From assembly GCA_027922465.2 (NCBI GenBank), contig BQMF02000055.1:744001-808000 (forward strand): a stretch of 64,000 nucleotides of DNA, written 5' to 3'. This DNA is from Turritopsis dohrnii. Taxonomy: Eukaryota; Cnidaria; Hydrozoa; Anthoathecata; Oceaniidae. This document shows, in pieces, positions 21,052 through 43,328 of the stretch. The position numbers and the translations under genes are program-made. Position 1 is the first letter of the stretch, and every line of letters begins with the position of its first letter. The notes beneath the pieces were generated by a model. The model had not been told where the DNA came from. It did no database searches and saw nothing but the letters and a program-made list of their open reading frames with translations.

Positions 21052-22584
21052 ATGGCAAGCAGCCTAGTTGAAACAGCGTTATCCGGTCCGCAACTTTCCG
21101 CCAAGAAGTTCGATAGGCTTCTCGGTGATCTATTCGATCGGAACGAGGCTGGTGACATTGCAGCGTATCCCATTAGTGTAAACAACAACGATGGAGAGCC
21201 TTGCTCCATCGTGTTGGTAATTCAGTGTTCTCAAGCTCTTTGTGATGCCGTTCAAGCAAAGATTTCGAAATCTCAAGACGGGAAAAATAAATCAACCAAT
21301 CAGAAACAACGTGGACAGAAGGTCGATGACACTTTAAAAAAACAACTAGAAGGTGGAGAGCAGACAGTCATTCAAAAAGACGTCAAGACCGACTTTGACG
21401 ACGTCAAAGTATCACCGGGGCATCAAAGTTTGTCGGATAAAAGCAAAATTGATAAGAAGGAAAATCAAACAGAGCAGAAAAGTTCGTCTGAAAATGGAAA
21501 AGAGACGTCGAAAAAGCCGTCATCGGAGAAGAAGACAGCAACGTCTAATAAGGAGGAAGACAGTGCATTAACAGTGGAGGAGAACTCAACATCGAGGAAG
21601 GAGAACACCTCAACAGACAAAGAGATAGAGAATAATAGTAACCAAGACAACCAGGACGTCCAATCAAATGAACAGAAACACAACAAAAGTGGTGGCAATC
21701 AAGACAACACTAAAGAAAGCGTCGGTGTCGTGGATGAAAGCTCAAAGAAGCAGTCGGTAACCAAGGACAACAACAGTGGTATTGATGGAAAGAAGAAAAA
21801 GATTGGACTTAAGCAACTGAAGAAGAATAAAAAACTCGCTAATCTTGCTGATGATGCCACAAAATCGAAGACTAACACGATAGTAAACGAGGCAAACCAG
21901 GACACTGAACCATTCCTTCCAGAAAAGAAAAACGAATCAAATCATAAAATAGATGACGAAAGCAAACGATACAACGGACTAGCTCCTCATAACAGTTTCT
22001 GTGATAGCACAGAACAAATAAGAGAGCAAGACAGCAGTATAGCGGACGCGAAAGACGCAAAAGAAGGTTCAATGAATCCAGATAACATGGGTGTCGAACA
22101 GCAGTCAACTGGCAGTGGACATTCTACGGACCGGAATTATGAGATCACATGTGAGAACCAACAAGAAAGCGAGAAAGTTGACGACAAAAATCCCAATGTC
22201 GGTCTTGCAGTGACAAATAACGATAACACTGGTGATGAATGTCACGACAAAAGTTCTAATGTCGGTCCGACAGTAAAAGACGATAACAAAGATGATGATG
22301 AAAACAACCTTGACGTTGACGACAAAAACACCAATATCGGTGTTTCAGTGACGGAGGTTGACGATGCCGACGACGACGAACATTTGGATCAATTCACTGC
22401 TGAACAGAAGAGATACATACAAGAAGGTAAATCATTTCTAGCGCGGAAATGTCGACGCCGTCGCATTCGAAGGATGGCATCGGCCGAAGTTGAAGACATC
22501 GGCACAATGGAAATCATTGAAAGAATTCGCGACAAAACCAGAAGAGTATTAGATAGACAAAACCGTCTGATGACGAAATATTAA
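21052..22584 (+). CDS. Acidic, probably disordered protein of unknown function
   Basis: A 510-residue intronless frame. The ATG at 21052 has a strong context (AAA ATG GC). A possible 3' splice site (TTATTAG, ending 21034) precedes it, so a 5' UTR intron is likely. Residues 1-75 are the only globular-looking part (KFDRLLGDLFDRNEAGD, then a hydrophobic strand IVLVIQCSQALCDAV). The centre is Lys/Glu/Ser/Asn-rich low complexity with a basic patch (KKKKIGLKQLKKNKK). Near the C-terminus, three imperfect repeats of the type DDKNxNxGxxVTxxD precede a basic helix-like tail (RKCRRRRIRRMAS). No family was recognised. A scaffold or chromatin role is only a guess. Confidence 0.7.
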   Translation: MASSLVETALSGPQLSAKKFDRLLGDLFDRNEAGDIAAYPISVNNNDGEPCSIVLVIQCSQALCDAVQAKISKSQDGKNKSTNQKQRGQKVDDTLKKQLEGGEQTVIQKDVKTDFDDVKVSPGHQSLSDKSKIDKKENQTEQKSSSENGKETSKKPSSEKKTATSNKEEDSALTVEENSTSRKENTSTDKEIENNSNQDNQDVQSNEQKHNKSGGNQDNTKESVGVVDESSKKQSVTKDNNSGIDGKKKKIGLKQLKKNKKLANLADDATKSKTNTIVNEANQDTEPFLPEKKNESNHKIDDESKRYNGLAPHNSFCDSTEQIREQDSSIADAKDAKEGSMNPDNMGVEQQSTGSGHSTDRNYEITCENQQESEKVDDKNPNVGLAVTNNDNTGDECHDKSSNVGPTVKDDNKDDDENNLDVDDKNTNIGVSVTEVDDADDDEHLDQFTAEQKRYIQEGKSFLARKCRRRRIRRMASAEVEDIGTMEIIERIRDKTRRVLDRQNRLMTKY

Positions 22585-22670
22585 CTGTATAAATAATTGT
22601 ATCAGAAGTCCACGTGCACTGAGCTCCCCCGTACGAGCAAAAGCTTTGAAAACATTTCCTGTCATAAGGA

Positions 22671-22676
22671 AATAAA
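22671..22676 (+). promoter_or_regulatory. Poly(A) signal AATAAA
   Basis: Canonical hexamer 87 bases after the stop of the acidic protein gene. Confidence 0.55.
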
Positions 22677-23270
22677 AGACCTGGGAACGAGATTGTCACT
22701 GTTTAAAACGGTAGTAAATCTTCGATTTTGGAAAACATCACCTTTGTAAACAGTGTAGATATATTTGTATTTATACGACTGAATGGACCATCCTGTATAA
22801 ACATTTGATAATAATAACTAACAATTATTAAAAAAAGGTTTTATTGACACTCGGACGAATGCCTTTTCAAAAGTAAACGAGGTCGTGACGAAAACGAGGC
22901 CGTTAATGCATGTTCGAAACTCATGTTTGAAAGAACACAGCGAATACATTCGCTAACAAATCTTGGGTACGAGTTTGGCTAAAATAATTTCCATGATAAC
23001 CAGCTATAGTCTTACAGGGTTGCCACTCAAATCAAAATCCTGACTTTTTACAAAATGTTTAATAAAGACCTACAATACAAAAGATGATTACCAACCTCGC
23101 ATCATTCTGTCTATTATAAATATGTATGGTAATCAGTCTGTCGAAGAATAGTTCACTGTATCAAACAGTTTCGTGAAGCTTAATGAAGCCTCGTTTCAAA
23201 ATTCTTTAAAAACATGCCCTATACACACGCCCTAACTGCTAGCCATTGAAAAAATTGGAAATATTTGCTC

Positions 23271-23358
23271 TCAGTGGGCAAAATCGTAAGAAGTTCAATG
23301 CGATGAAGAGCAATTGCACTCCTTCGCAGTGATTTGAAAAGAAATTTGCTCACTGGGC
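23271..23358 (+). mobile_element. MITE-B copy with deleted centre
   Basis: CAGTGGGCAAAATCG ... GATGAAGAGCA joins directly to GCACTCCTTCGCAGTGAT; the usual ATTGAAATTGTG...TATAGAAAT centre is absent. Confidence 0.75.
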
Positions 23359-23529
23359 AATAAAGAAAGCGTAAAGAACAACAACATTGTTTTAACATAA
23401 GATTGTGGGAATATCAACTTCGCCTTTTAAGTTCCGTCGTCGGACATTATAATCAAGACAAAAATATTTACAATAATGACCTTTAGACATGCATATATAT
23501 ATATATATATAATACTCGTTTATTTTAAG

Positions 23530-23646
23530 GGACCAAATTGTCAAAAAGTCACTGCGACGAAGAGCATTTTCAATGCAACAGCATATATATTTGTGTGGCT
23601 TTCTATACACTCCTTCGCAGTGAGTCAACAAATTTGTCCACTAGGT
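23530..23646 (+). mobile_element. MITE-B copy
   Basis: AAAAAGTCACTGCGACGAAG ... CACTCCTTCGCAGTGAG ... TTTGTCCACTAGG. Confidence 0.8.
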
Positions 23647-23820
23647 TCAAATGAATGTTACATTGAGGGCAAACTTATTTAAAGATCTTGCAGCTGAATC
23701 TCGTATAACTCATACACGTTTTCCGTGTAAGAAGAAGCGAGCCAGCCCGCTATATAACAAGACGTATAACAAGATCTCAGTAAAATTCACACAAGATGAC
23801 CTCATACGAACACACCCTAC

Positions 23821-23925
23821 CTAGTGAACAAGATCGTCAAAGAGGAAGAGGAAGAGCATTTTCATTGAAATTGTGTTCAAATTTCTTGCACTCCTTCACA
23901 GTGATTTTTTAACAAATGCACCGAT
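23821..23925 (+). mobile_element. MITE-B copy, diverged
   Basis: GAGGAAGAGCATTTTCATTG ... TGCACTCCTTCACAGTGAT with decayed ends. Confidence 0.65.
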
Positions 23926-24072
23926 TCGGTATTGAAGATGATACAGCATTTGCATACGGATGATGTCATTAGTCAGTTTTTCACTAGCAGATACAAAAAC
24001 CAGCTGTATCAACCGTTCACCGAATATTATCATCTCCTTAACACGAAATACAACTACCTCAATACTACGAGT

Positions 24073-24194
24073 TCCCAGTGGGCAAAATCGTCAAAACAGC
24101 ACTGCGACGGAGAGCACTTTTATTGAAATTGTGTGTATATTTCTATAAACACGCACTCCTTCGCGGAGATTTTTTAACAAATGTGCCAGCTGGG
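24073..24194 (+). mobile_element. MITE-B copy
   Basis: CCCAGTGGGCAAAATCGTC ... CACTCCTTCGCGGAGAT ... GCCAGCTGGG. Full length with both ends. An upstream ATCTCCTTAACAC motif near 24030 belongs to the element seen at 7112. Confidence 0.85.
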
Positions 24195-24523
24195 TTTGTT
24201 CTTCTAACAATTTGAAAGCATCAAACTTCTCAGTTTAAGCTTCTTAAAATAGTCTGAAAGAACGAGGCAGAGCCTGAACCTCACTAACCCAAACAAATTT
24301 TAAAAAGTTTACACCTACCATGAAGGTTTTTCGGATGCTATCAAATTGTTAGATGAACTACAACTACTTGCTTCCATGAAGGATTTTTTTCTCACTGCAT
24401 TACGTACTACGTATTACGGAGAATTATGTATTACGGAGAGAATACCATTGGTGAGAAATGAAACATTCTTGATCTCGTACGTTTACTGCTAAATTCTCTC
24501 TCTTTCACAGATTACACTCTCCC

Positions 24524-24645
24524 TACCCAGTTGGCAAAATCGCGAAAAAGTCACTGCGAGGAAGAGCATTTTTATTGAAATTGTCTATATTTCTATAGAA
24601 GTGCACTCCGTCGCAGAGATTTTTAACAAATGTGCACGCTGGGTA
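24524..24645 (+). mobile_element. MITE-B copy, full length
   Basis: Begins TACCCAGTTGGC and ends GCTGGGTA, giving the clearest palindromic termini of the family. Confidence 0.85.
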
Positions 24646-24869
24646 GGAGCACAAATTTAACATTTCTAGCGATTCTCCATCACAGATGTTCTTGTAGCTG
24701 TAATGAACAAGTACAGCGTACGGGAAATAAACAGGGGGACGGGGGTTACTATAAAACAAACAGTAAAAAAATGATTAGTTGTCATGGGAAACACAAATCG
24801 ATGGTTTAAAACAATACTTTCGCGATGAAAAACAGGAAAAGACAAAGACCAGAAAATGGTACCTAGGTC

Positions 24870-24875
24870 TTTATT
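24870..24875 (-). promoter_or_regulatory. Candidate poly(A) signal of the CSL gene
   Basis: AATAAA on the minus strand, 225 bases past the CSL stop codon. Confidence 0.45.
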
Positions 24876-25099
24876 ACATAGTGTCTCGATTAACTTTGGC
24901 GATAAAAAGCCAAACAACCAGCCAGTACCAGAAAACAAAAGAGCACTCCTCCCTCGTGAGCGTCAATGGTAGGACTTGTATTGTCGCCGATTCTTAACGT
25001 CGTACGGCATTCTTCGATTAATACAACTTCGGCCTTAATCCTCTCTATTCTATCGTACAAACGCAAATTAACAGCCCGGCATGGTGACCATATCACTTT

Positions 25100-36102
<11,003 letters not shown>

Positions 36103-37165
36103 AAAAAAACCTGATTAGTTCATAGTCTTTATTAATATTTCCATTAACATGTTTTCCTACAAAATAAATTTTAAGGCAACACATCATGAATGATGATTTT
36201 GTTGATTGACACAAAGAAATGGAATGTGGACTTATGATGCAGACACCAAGATGCCAATAGGCTTAACACTAAAGTAATTAAAAGTATTTTTGTTAAAATG
36301 ATGATAACGTCCATGAACAGGAGAAAAAAAATGGAAAAATAAAAAAAAAATTATCACACAATGCAAAAAAAATTATAAACTGGCAGTGAAGTCTAAAAGA
36401 TCTTTAAAAAAATTATATATCTTTAAATGTAAATCAAAGAGTTTTCCACTGGTTTATCAATGATGCCATACTAAAGTTACGTTTTTATCGTCTTTTCATA
36501 TATGATAATAATGCACTCTACTAATGATGAGCAGCAAAACACATTGCCATCATGTTCAATTATTTAGAAGTAAAGATTTTAAAGACCAGATTAGACAACA
36601 GGTCATAAACAAAACCATGTGCGCAATATATATAAAAAACAAAAAAGGAAAGCATGGTTTTTCTGTACAAAAAGTGAGAAATTGAATTTGTGTGGTCCTC
36701 ACTGTTGAAAAATTTGTCTAGCATAATGGTTTTTGAGAAACATTCCTCGTCGTCTTTGGCTAAGAGAAGCACAACCACTATATATCATTTTTACAGATAA
36801 TGATAAAGATGTTTCATAGTCACCTTTATGCATTCATATATTCAAGCCAAACTTTATCAAAAACATTGTGATCGAGTCTCTAGTGAATAATACTTATGCT
36901 ATCTTTTCCTCAAAATGGTCAACCTCAGATAAGATGTCGGTAGTCTTTCCTCCTTCCTCCTCTCGAAGAAAAAAAATCTTATAATTTAACAACATTGACA
37001 AACTTAACAAAAAGCTACATCTACTTATAGAATTTTTGTTATAAAATTGATTTTAAGAAATTAATGATCCAAATATATGTGTTTCTTCTCCAATAACTTT
37101 TTCCCGAAGAATCATCATTTTCTTGAAAATTTTATATCAATAGAAAAGTAATGAAAAAAAGGCCT

Positions 37166-37256
37166 TTGACAAATAACTGTTGAGCATTAAACACTAAAAG
37201 TTTGCAATACTTTGACAATAAATAATTGTTGAGCAACAGACACTAAAAGTTTTTGT
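37166..37256 (+). repeat. Direct duplication of about 45 bp
   Basis: TTTGACAAATAACTGTTGAG ... CACTAAAAGTTT is followed by a second diverged copy, upstream of CSL. Confidence 0.8.
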
Positions 37257-37413
37257 GTCTTTCTGAGACACCCTGTATTTCGATGATGTGCTATTATTAT
37301 TTATTGCCCCCTTTGTGCGCGACTCTTCACCACGGTCTTACAATAAAAAGATCTGGTCTGTAAAATAAAGGTTATTGATTAATAAAGTAAATCCTTTAGG
37401 AGTACATACAGAT

Positions 37414-37421
37414 CGTGGGAA
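37414..37421 (+). promoter_or_regulatory. CSL-binding site, distal of pair (first)
   Basis: CGTGGGAA is an exact match to the YGTGRGAA consensus bound by CSL/Su(H). It lies 1.3 kb upstream of the CSL start codon and 29 bp from an identical site in the same orientation. Confidence 0.5.
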
Positions 37422-37442
37422 AAACGTGTGAGCATGCGTAGC

Positions 37443-37450
37443 CGTGGGAA
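37443..37450 (+). promoter_or_regulatory. CSL-binding site, second of pair
   Basis: A second exact CGTGGGAA in head-to-tail arrangement with the first. No other exact YGTGGGAA was noticed near the gene during a visual scan. Confidence 0.5.
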
Positions 37451-38578
37451 AAAAAACTTATAATACGGGGGGAACAAAGAACAATAAAATTTTCAAACAT
37501 CCAAGTTAAGATGTTAAGATTAATCTCTTCCTCTATGGTTTTCGTATAAACACGATAATTATGAGTATAGACGTCAATGTGTAAGTTAATACTGCTAATA
37601 CGAGTGAAAAGAAAAACAACTGAAGAATTGTTTTGGGTGAATTTGTGTTACGATGTCGGTGATGTGGTGTGGAGGAGCCATTGCCCCCATAAGGAACATT
37701 ATTACAACGTACTAAAAGTTGATGAATCAGACCTTAGGATGTTTATTTATAAATATGTTTCATTTATAAATATGTTAAAATTCAAATACTTAAGGGTTTG
37801 GGATAGCATATAATGACTTAATAGTAAGTTATGTTGTTAAAATGATGAATGGCCTCTTGGAGATGTCAAAAATTTGGGAATACTTTTAAACTCGGTCTCA
37901 GACCTCTTGTCTTTTTCTTATATCTTTTTACAATTAAAAGTTCACAGTACAAAAATACAGTGCGCATGTGCTCATCACAAATTATGCTAATTTATGTGTT
38001 ATGTCATACAATACAATACAAACAATATCAGGCCCAGACCTTCGAAATTTTTCGAAAGACGACTTTTTCACTCAACGCTCGAACCCAGGGTTTCCTGTAA
38101 ATGTACTCCTCCGCAGTGATTTTGCACATTGGATTTTTAAAACACTGTTTTTCTTTTTTATGTGAGCAGAAAAAAATGACATGAAAAATAGAGAGAAAAT
38201 GACTTCTTGTATACTAATTTGTTTGGCTTGATGGTAATATCCAACTCGTGTAGAAAGTGTGACACCAAATTATTTTATAGCATGCACTGAAAATTCAGTC
38301 ATTCTGTTGAAGAGCGATTTAAACACTTTATGCTGATTGATGGGATAGTGAAAACTTTGAATATTCCATCATGCTTCTTCAATAATGATGACGTTTTTTG
38401 CAGAAACTCGCTGTCAGGTTCGGCTCCCCTTTAATGAGGCGGTCAAGAAGTTTAGTAAACACGACAGGTGTGATCAATGATTTTAAAAACTTTGAGAATT
38501 TTGTTCTGTGTCGTCACTTCCTCCTTTCAGTGACGTCATCAATAGTAGGTTTGTTTGGTTTTTTTGTTGTATAAATAA
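37451..38578. other. Intergenic stretch with a chimeric MITE fragment
   Basis: No gene was recognised. At about 38068-38135 the left arm of a MITE-F element (CTCGAACCCAGGGTTTCCTG) joins directly to the right half of a MITE-B copy (ACTCCTCCGCAGTGATTTTG). Confidence 0.5.
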
Positions 38579-41320
38579 ACTAGTATCCCGGGTAAAACCT
38601 TTTTACCGAACTTAACTTCGAAAACATTAGGTCAAATCCACCATTCCCGTGTACGTACCCCGTGACGAAAAAATAAATCATGGAATCGCAACTCAAAAGT
38701 GTACCCATGTTGTAGAGCTCGAAAAACTGATCAAAAAAGTGTATGGGATCGTTTCGCTACGACCAACCGTTCTAGAGATATCGTCGATCAAAGATTTTGA
38801 TGACGTCATATCCGCAGTACCAAATAAAATTTAGACCCAAATGCTGCGTCACCCCATCGCCCGTATCGCGGACCCCAAAAAACGTCAGTTTTCCCTATTG
38901 GTTCTCGAGATATTTCCCCAAAAACGTCGCGTTCGATTGGGGATGCAATGCAATGATTCCCCGTGATCATAAAAAACTGACGTCAAATGATGCCACGTGC
39001 TTTTGGAATGATCGTGAAAAAAGTGTCTCTCGCGTCTACGTGGTTTTACGCGCACATAAGAGGACGATGACCGTAAATTTAAACTAAATATATCACTCTC
39101 TAAAATAAAAGTGGTATGCACAACGCGGATTATTATAATAAGACTAGTATCCCGGGTAAAACCTTTTTACCGAACTTAACTTCGAAAATATTAGGTCAAA
39201 TCCACCATTCCCGTGCACGTACGCCGTGACGAAAAAATAAATCATAGAGTCGCAACTCAAAAGTGTACCTATGTTGTAGAGCTCGAAAAACTGATCAAAA
39301 AAATGTATGGGATCATTTCGCTACGACCAACCGTAAAAATTTTTACCAAACTTAACTTCGAAAACAATAGGTCAAATCCAACATTCCCGTGTACATACCC
39401 CGTGACGAAAAAATAAATCATAGAATCGCAGCTCAAAAGTGTATCTATGTTGTAGAGCTCGAAAAACTGATCAAAAAAGTGTATGGGATTGTTTCGCTAC
39501 GACCAACCGTTACAGAGACATCGTCGGTTAAAGATTGTGATGACGTCATATCCGCAATACCAAAAATAATTTAGGCCCAAATGTTGCGTCACTCCATTAC
39601 CCGTTTCACCGACCCTAAAAAACGTCAGTTTTCCCTATTGGTTCTCGAGATATTTCCCCAAAAACGTCGCGTTCGATTGGGGATGCAATGCAATGATTCC
39701 CCGTGATCATAAAACATCTGACGTCAAATGATGCCACGTGCTATTATACTAATCGTGAATGTGTCTTGCGTGGTCTAACCGCCGCTATATGACCACGATT
39801 AAGAAGATTTTGACCGTTAAAAAGCATAAAAACAAACACTCTCTAAGTTAAATGTGTTGCACACAACGCGAATTAGTATATATAGATAGTATCTCGCGTA
39901 AAAGTTTTTTACGACTTTAATTTCGAAAATAATCCGCAGAAATACGACGCGTTCCCCTGTGTGTACCCCGTGACGAAAATTTTAATTACGGAATTGGAAA
40001 TAGAAAATGTGTCCATGTTGTAGAGCTCGAAAAACTGATCAAAAAAATGTATGGGATCGTTAAGCTACGATCAACCGTTGCAGAGATATCGTCGATCAAA
40101 GATTTTAATGACGTCATATCCGCAGTACCAAATAAAATTTTGACCCAAATGTTGCGTCACCCCATTGCCCGTACCGCAGACCCTAAAAAACGTCAGTTTT
40201 CCCTATTAGTTCTCGAGGTATTTCCCCAAAAACGTCGCGTTCGATTGGGGATGCAATGCAATGATCCCCCGTGATCATAAAACATCTGACGTCAAATGCC
40301 ACGTGCTATTATACTAATCGTGAATGTGTCTTGCGTGGTCGAACTGCCGCTATATGACCACGATTAAGAAGATTTTGACCATTAAAAGAACAAAAATAAA
40401 ACACTCTCTAAGTTAAATGTGTTACACACTACGCGGATTAGTATAATAAGACTAGTATCTCGCGTAAAAGTTTTTTACGACTTTAATTTCGAAAAGAATC
40501 TGCAGAAATACGACGCGTTCCCGTGTGTGTACCCCGTGACGAAAATTTTAATTACGGAATTGGAAATGGAAAGTGTACCCATGTTGTAGAGCTCGAAAAA
40601 CTGAGCAAAAAAATGTATGGGATTGTTTCGCTACGACCAACTGTTGCAGAGATATCAGCGATCAAAGATTTTGATGACGTCATAGCCGCAGTACCAAATA
40701 AAATTTAGATCCAAATGTTGCGTCACGCCATTACCCATATCGCCGACCCTGTAAAACGTCAGTTATCCCTATTGGTTCTCGAGATATTTCCCCAAATACG
40801 TCGCGTTCGATTGGGGATGCAATGCAATGAATCCCCCGTGATGCGAAATAACTGACGTCACGCCGCGTGCTATTATACTAATCCTCGATTATCAATGGTC
40901 TAACGAAAAAATGACCACGATTAAGAAGATTTTGACCGTAAATTTTAAAAAAACACAACACTCTCTAAAATAAAAGTGGTATGCACAACGCGGATTAGTA
41001 TATATAGATAGACGCCAAGGCGTCGTCGCACGCCGCCAACAATCAACCTACATTTCAGGCAAAACATTTCTTACCGGTTTTTATTTCGAAAATGAACCCG
41101 TGTCCCGTGTAAGCGTATGAACGTTGTTGTATGTACTGATAAAAAAAACTGACGTCAAATGAATGATTCAGTAGAATCTGACGTCATTACAGAGAAAAAA
41201 ACGTTCTCGCCTCTGCGTGGTTTTACGCAGACAATATAGGAAATCCTACGTAAAATTTAGTTAAATATATCACTCTCTAAAATAAAAGTGTGACACACAG
41301 CGCGAATTAGTATAATAAGA
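38579..41320 (+). repeat. Tandem array of ~565-bp units, Helitron-like termini
   Basis: Units start at 38579, 39143 (truncated after ~190 bp), ~39332, ~39886 and 40451, with a diverged shortened unit at ~41011-41320. Each begins near (AG)TATC[CT]CG and ends near CGGATTAGTATAATAAGACTAG. Conserved interior blocks include TTGTAGAGCTCGAAAAACTG, GATGACGTCATA and TTCTCGAGATATTTCCCC. A subterminal hairpin near the start is kept with co-varying bases. TC...CTAG ends resemble Helitron/HINE termini, but this is unproven. Short frames inside are not genes. Confidence 0.85.
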
Positions 41321-41651
41321 TGTATAAACAAATCTTACAATCTATGATCGCATATAATGGCTAGAGTTAAAAGCAAAAGACTGACGTGCCTTTTCACCAA
41401 GCCCCATGTAGTCAGATATATACAAAATAACTAGTTTACTTTCAATATATCTACGAATAATATAATATACTATAATACTATAATATCACATGTGTAGTTG
41501 GGAATATTTTAAGAGGACAGCGACCAAAATAAGTAACGAAACAAACGAAAAATAAAACGAATATGATGAATATATGAAAAGGGACTGCCTAATAAAATTG
41601 GGAAACATCAATGTCATTACTAAGTAACTTTGATTTAACAGATCTTCAATT

Positions 41652-41740
41652 CAACCTCGAACCCAGGGTCTCTTGCTTTTCGATATATGGATAGCGGCGA
41701 CCGTATATCGAAAAGGCAAGAGACCCTGGGTTTGAGGTTG
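41652..41740. mobile_element. MITE-F fold-back element
   Basis: CAACCTCGAACCCAGGGTCT ... its reverse complement, ending GAGGTTG. The loop is about 20 bp. Flanking 9-mers do not match. Confidence 0.85.
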
Positions 41741-42238
41741 CTTATCATAATGTTGATGACATTAGATCAAGGTTTTGAGTTTTTCTGAAAAGTAAGTTGA
41801 TGTTATAAAGTGCTAAACCTTAAAAAGTTCTGGTAAAATTCCAAACCTCTCGCAAATACAAAGGTGATCCAAACAGCTTAGTCGCTGAAAAAGGAAAAGA
41901 ATATTTCGGGAGTGATATGCGACAAAGGAATTGATGAATTTATATTCGATTTTACTGAGCACGGCGGGAATGCAGTATTGGTTCACACAAAACGCAACAT
42001 GATGCATCGCTAGTACTCATTAACCCGGTTGCCGTAAGTTTCAAGATACTGTTGCAAGATATCTGCGTTTCAAAATTAAACTGGGACGATGAGCTTGACA
42101 CCGTACTCCGCACAAAACCATGGCTGTAATTAGTATCGAGTTGCTTCATACTCCACCGTGCCTTGTCAGTCACATCACGATTTATCCAATCCGTTCTAAT
42201 CTAAATACAAGTTTTCTCTGGTGAATCTAAAGGCGATT

Positions 42239-42316
42239 CAACCTCGTACCCAGGGTTCCTTGTCTTTTCAATGCCGCCGTACATCGAAAAGGCAAGAAAC
42301 CCTGGGTACGAGGTTG
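42239..42316. mobile_element. MITE-F fold-back element with 9-bp target duplication
   Basis: Palindromic arms CAACCTCGTACCCAGGG... are flanked by AAGGCGATT (42230-42238) and AAGGCGACT (42317-42325), one mismatch. Confidence 0.9.
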
Positions 42317-42321
42317 AAGGC

Positions 42322-42455
42322 GACTTTCTAATTATACAAAATTTTCCACAGACAGGAACGGAACGGACAAGAAAAAGTTACTAAGCATGCGCGTAAACAA
42401 TGTTCACAGCACATGCTCAGAAAATGTTCCGTTCCATTCCGTTCCGTAGAAAGTT
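42322..42455. mobile_element. Imperfect palindromic element
   Basis: Outer arms ACTTTCTA / TAGAAAGT and inner arms GGAACGGAACGGA / TTCCGTTCCATTCCGTTCC. A short non-autonomous element next to the MITE-F insertion. Confidence 0.55.
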
Positions 42456-42952
42456 GAATCGAATTTTTTCTGTTCTTTCCATGGAAAATATTTAGACTGG
42501 CCAATCAAATCTCGTTATTTTTCATGAGCTTTTCACACTTGCTGGCCCAACCTCGTCCCCAGGGCTGGTCGTTTCTCACTTGTGATTGGTTGACGTTAGT
42601 CCTTGCAAGTGCTTACGACTCAGCTGAAGACTCAAAATGAACGTATTCTGGCTGGATTGACACAGCAAGGTCATCAACAACAAAACAGTCCTTTCCACCT
42701 CACTTCTAATGGCAGTTTTTAGCAATTTGAACGACACTTTTCAGCATACCGGATTCTATCCATCTTTTCAACGCCGATCACTAGAGCAGCCACAAAGTTT
42801 TTATACGGTTTCGTAGCAACAAAATGTTTTGTTGTTGTTAAAAACAAGTTTTATAAACCAAAGTTTAAAACTTTCGTCCGTTTCAGTCCGCAGAAAAATT
42901 TATGCCTTGAAACAAATTTATCTCCTTGTATAAACGGGTTTTTTTTTATTTT

Positions 42953-43056
42953 CCCAGTGCGCAAAATGATAAAAAAAATCACCGCGAGGAAGAGTTTTTT
43001 CATTGTGTGTAAACATCTAGACATACACTCCGTTGCAGTGATTTTTCAACAAATTT
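42953..43056 (+). mobile_element. MITE-B copy
   Basis: CCCAGTGCGCAAAATGATAA ... CACTCCGTTGCAGTGAT. Confidence 0.75.
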
Positions 43057-43111
43057 TATCTTTTCGATATAGGGATACAGACAGAGTACAAACCCCTAAG
43101 TCGTAAAAGAG

Positions 43112-43318
43112 GGATACCTCATCGGTAAAAAGGAAAGTCGGCAAAAAGTGATTAAACTTTCCAGCTGACTATATTTTTTGCCAACCAACAATTTTTGCCC
43201 ATTTTTTTTACCGACCAAATTTTTTACTGGCAATTTAAGTCAGCAAATAGTGACTAATTTTTATCGGATTGACTAAAGTTTTTGTCGACTTTGCCGATTT
43301 TTTACAGATAAGGTATTA
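43112..43318. mobile_element. Inverted-repeat element
   Basis: Imperfect arms of about 40 bp: left ATACCTCATCGGTAAAA...GTCGGCAAAAA; right is its reverse-complement analogue (GTCGACTTTGCCGATTTTTT...AAGGTAT). Confidence 0.65.
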
Positions 43319-43328
43319 CTCAAACACG

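Noticed and set aside
21465..22108. Minus-strand frames rich in Leu/Ser/Phe opposite the acidic gene
   Set aside because: Antisense shadows of the Lys/Glu/Ser-rich coding strand.
38649..40708. A series of ~60-95 codon frames with similar peptides
   Set aside because: They repeat because the ~565-bp DNA unit repeats; frames shift and are not conserved between units.
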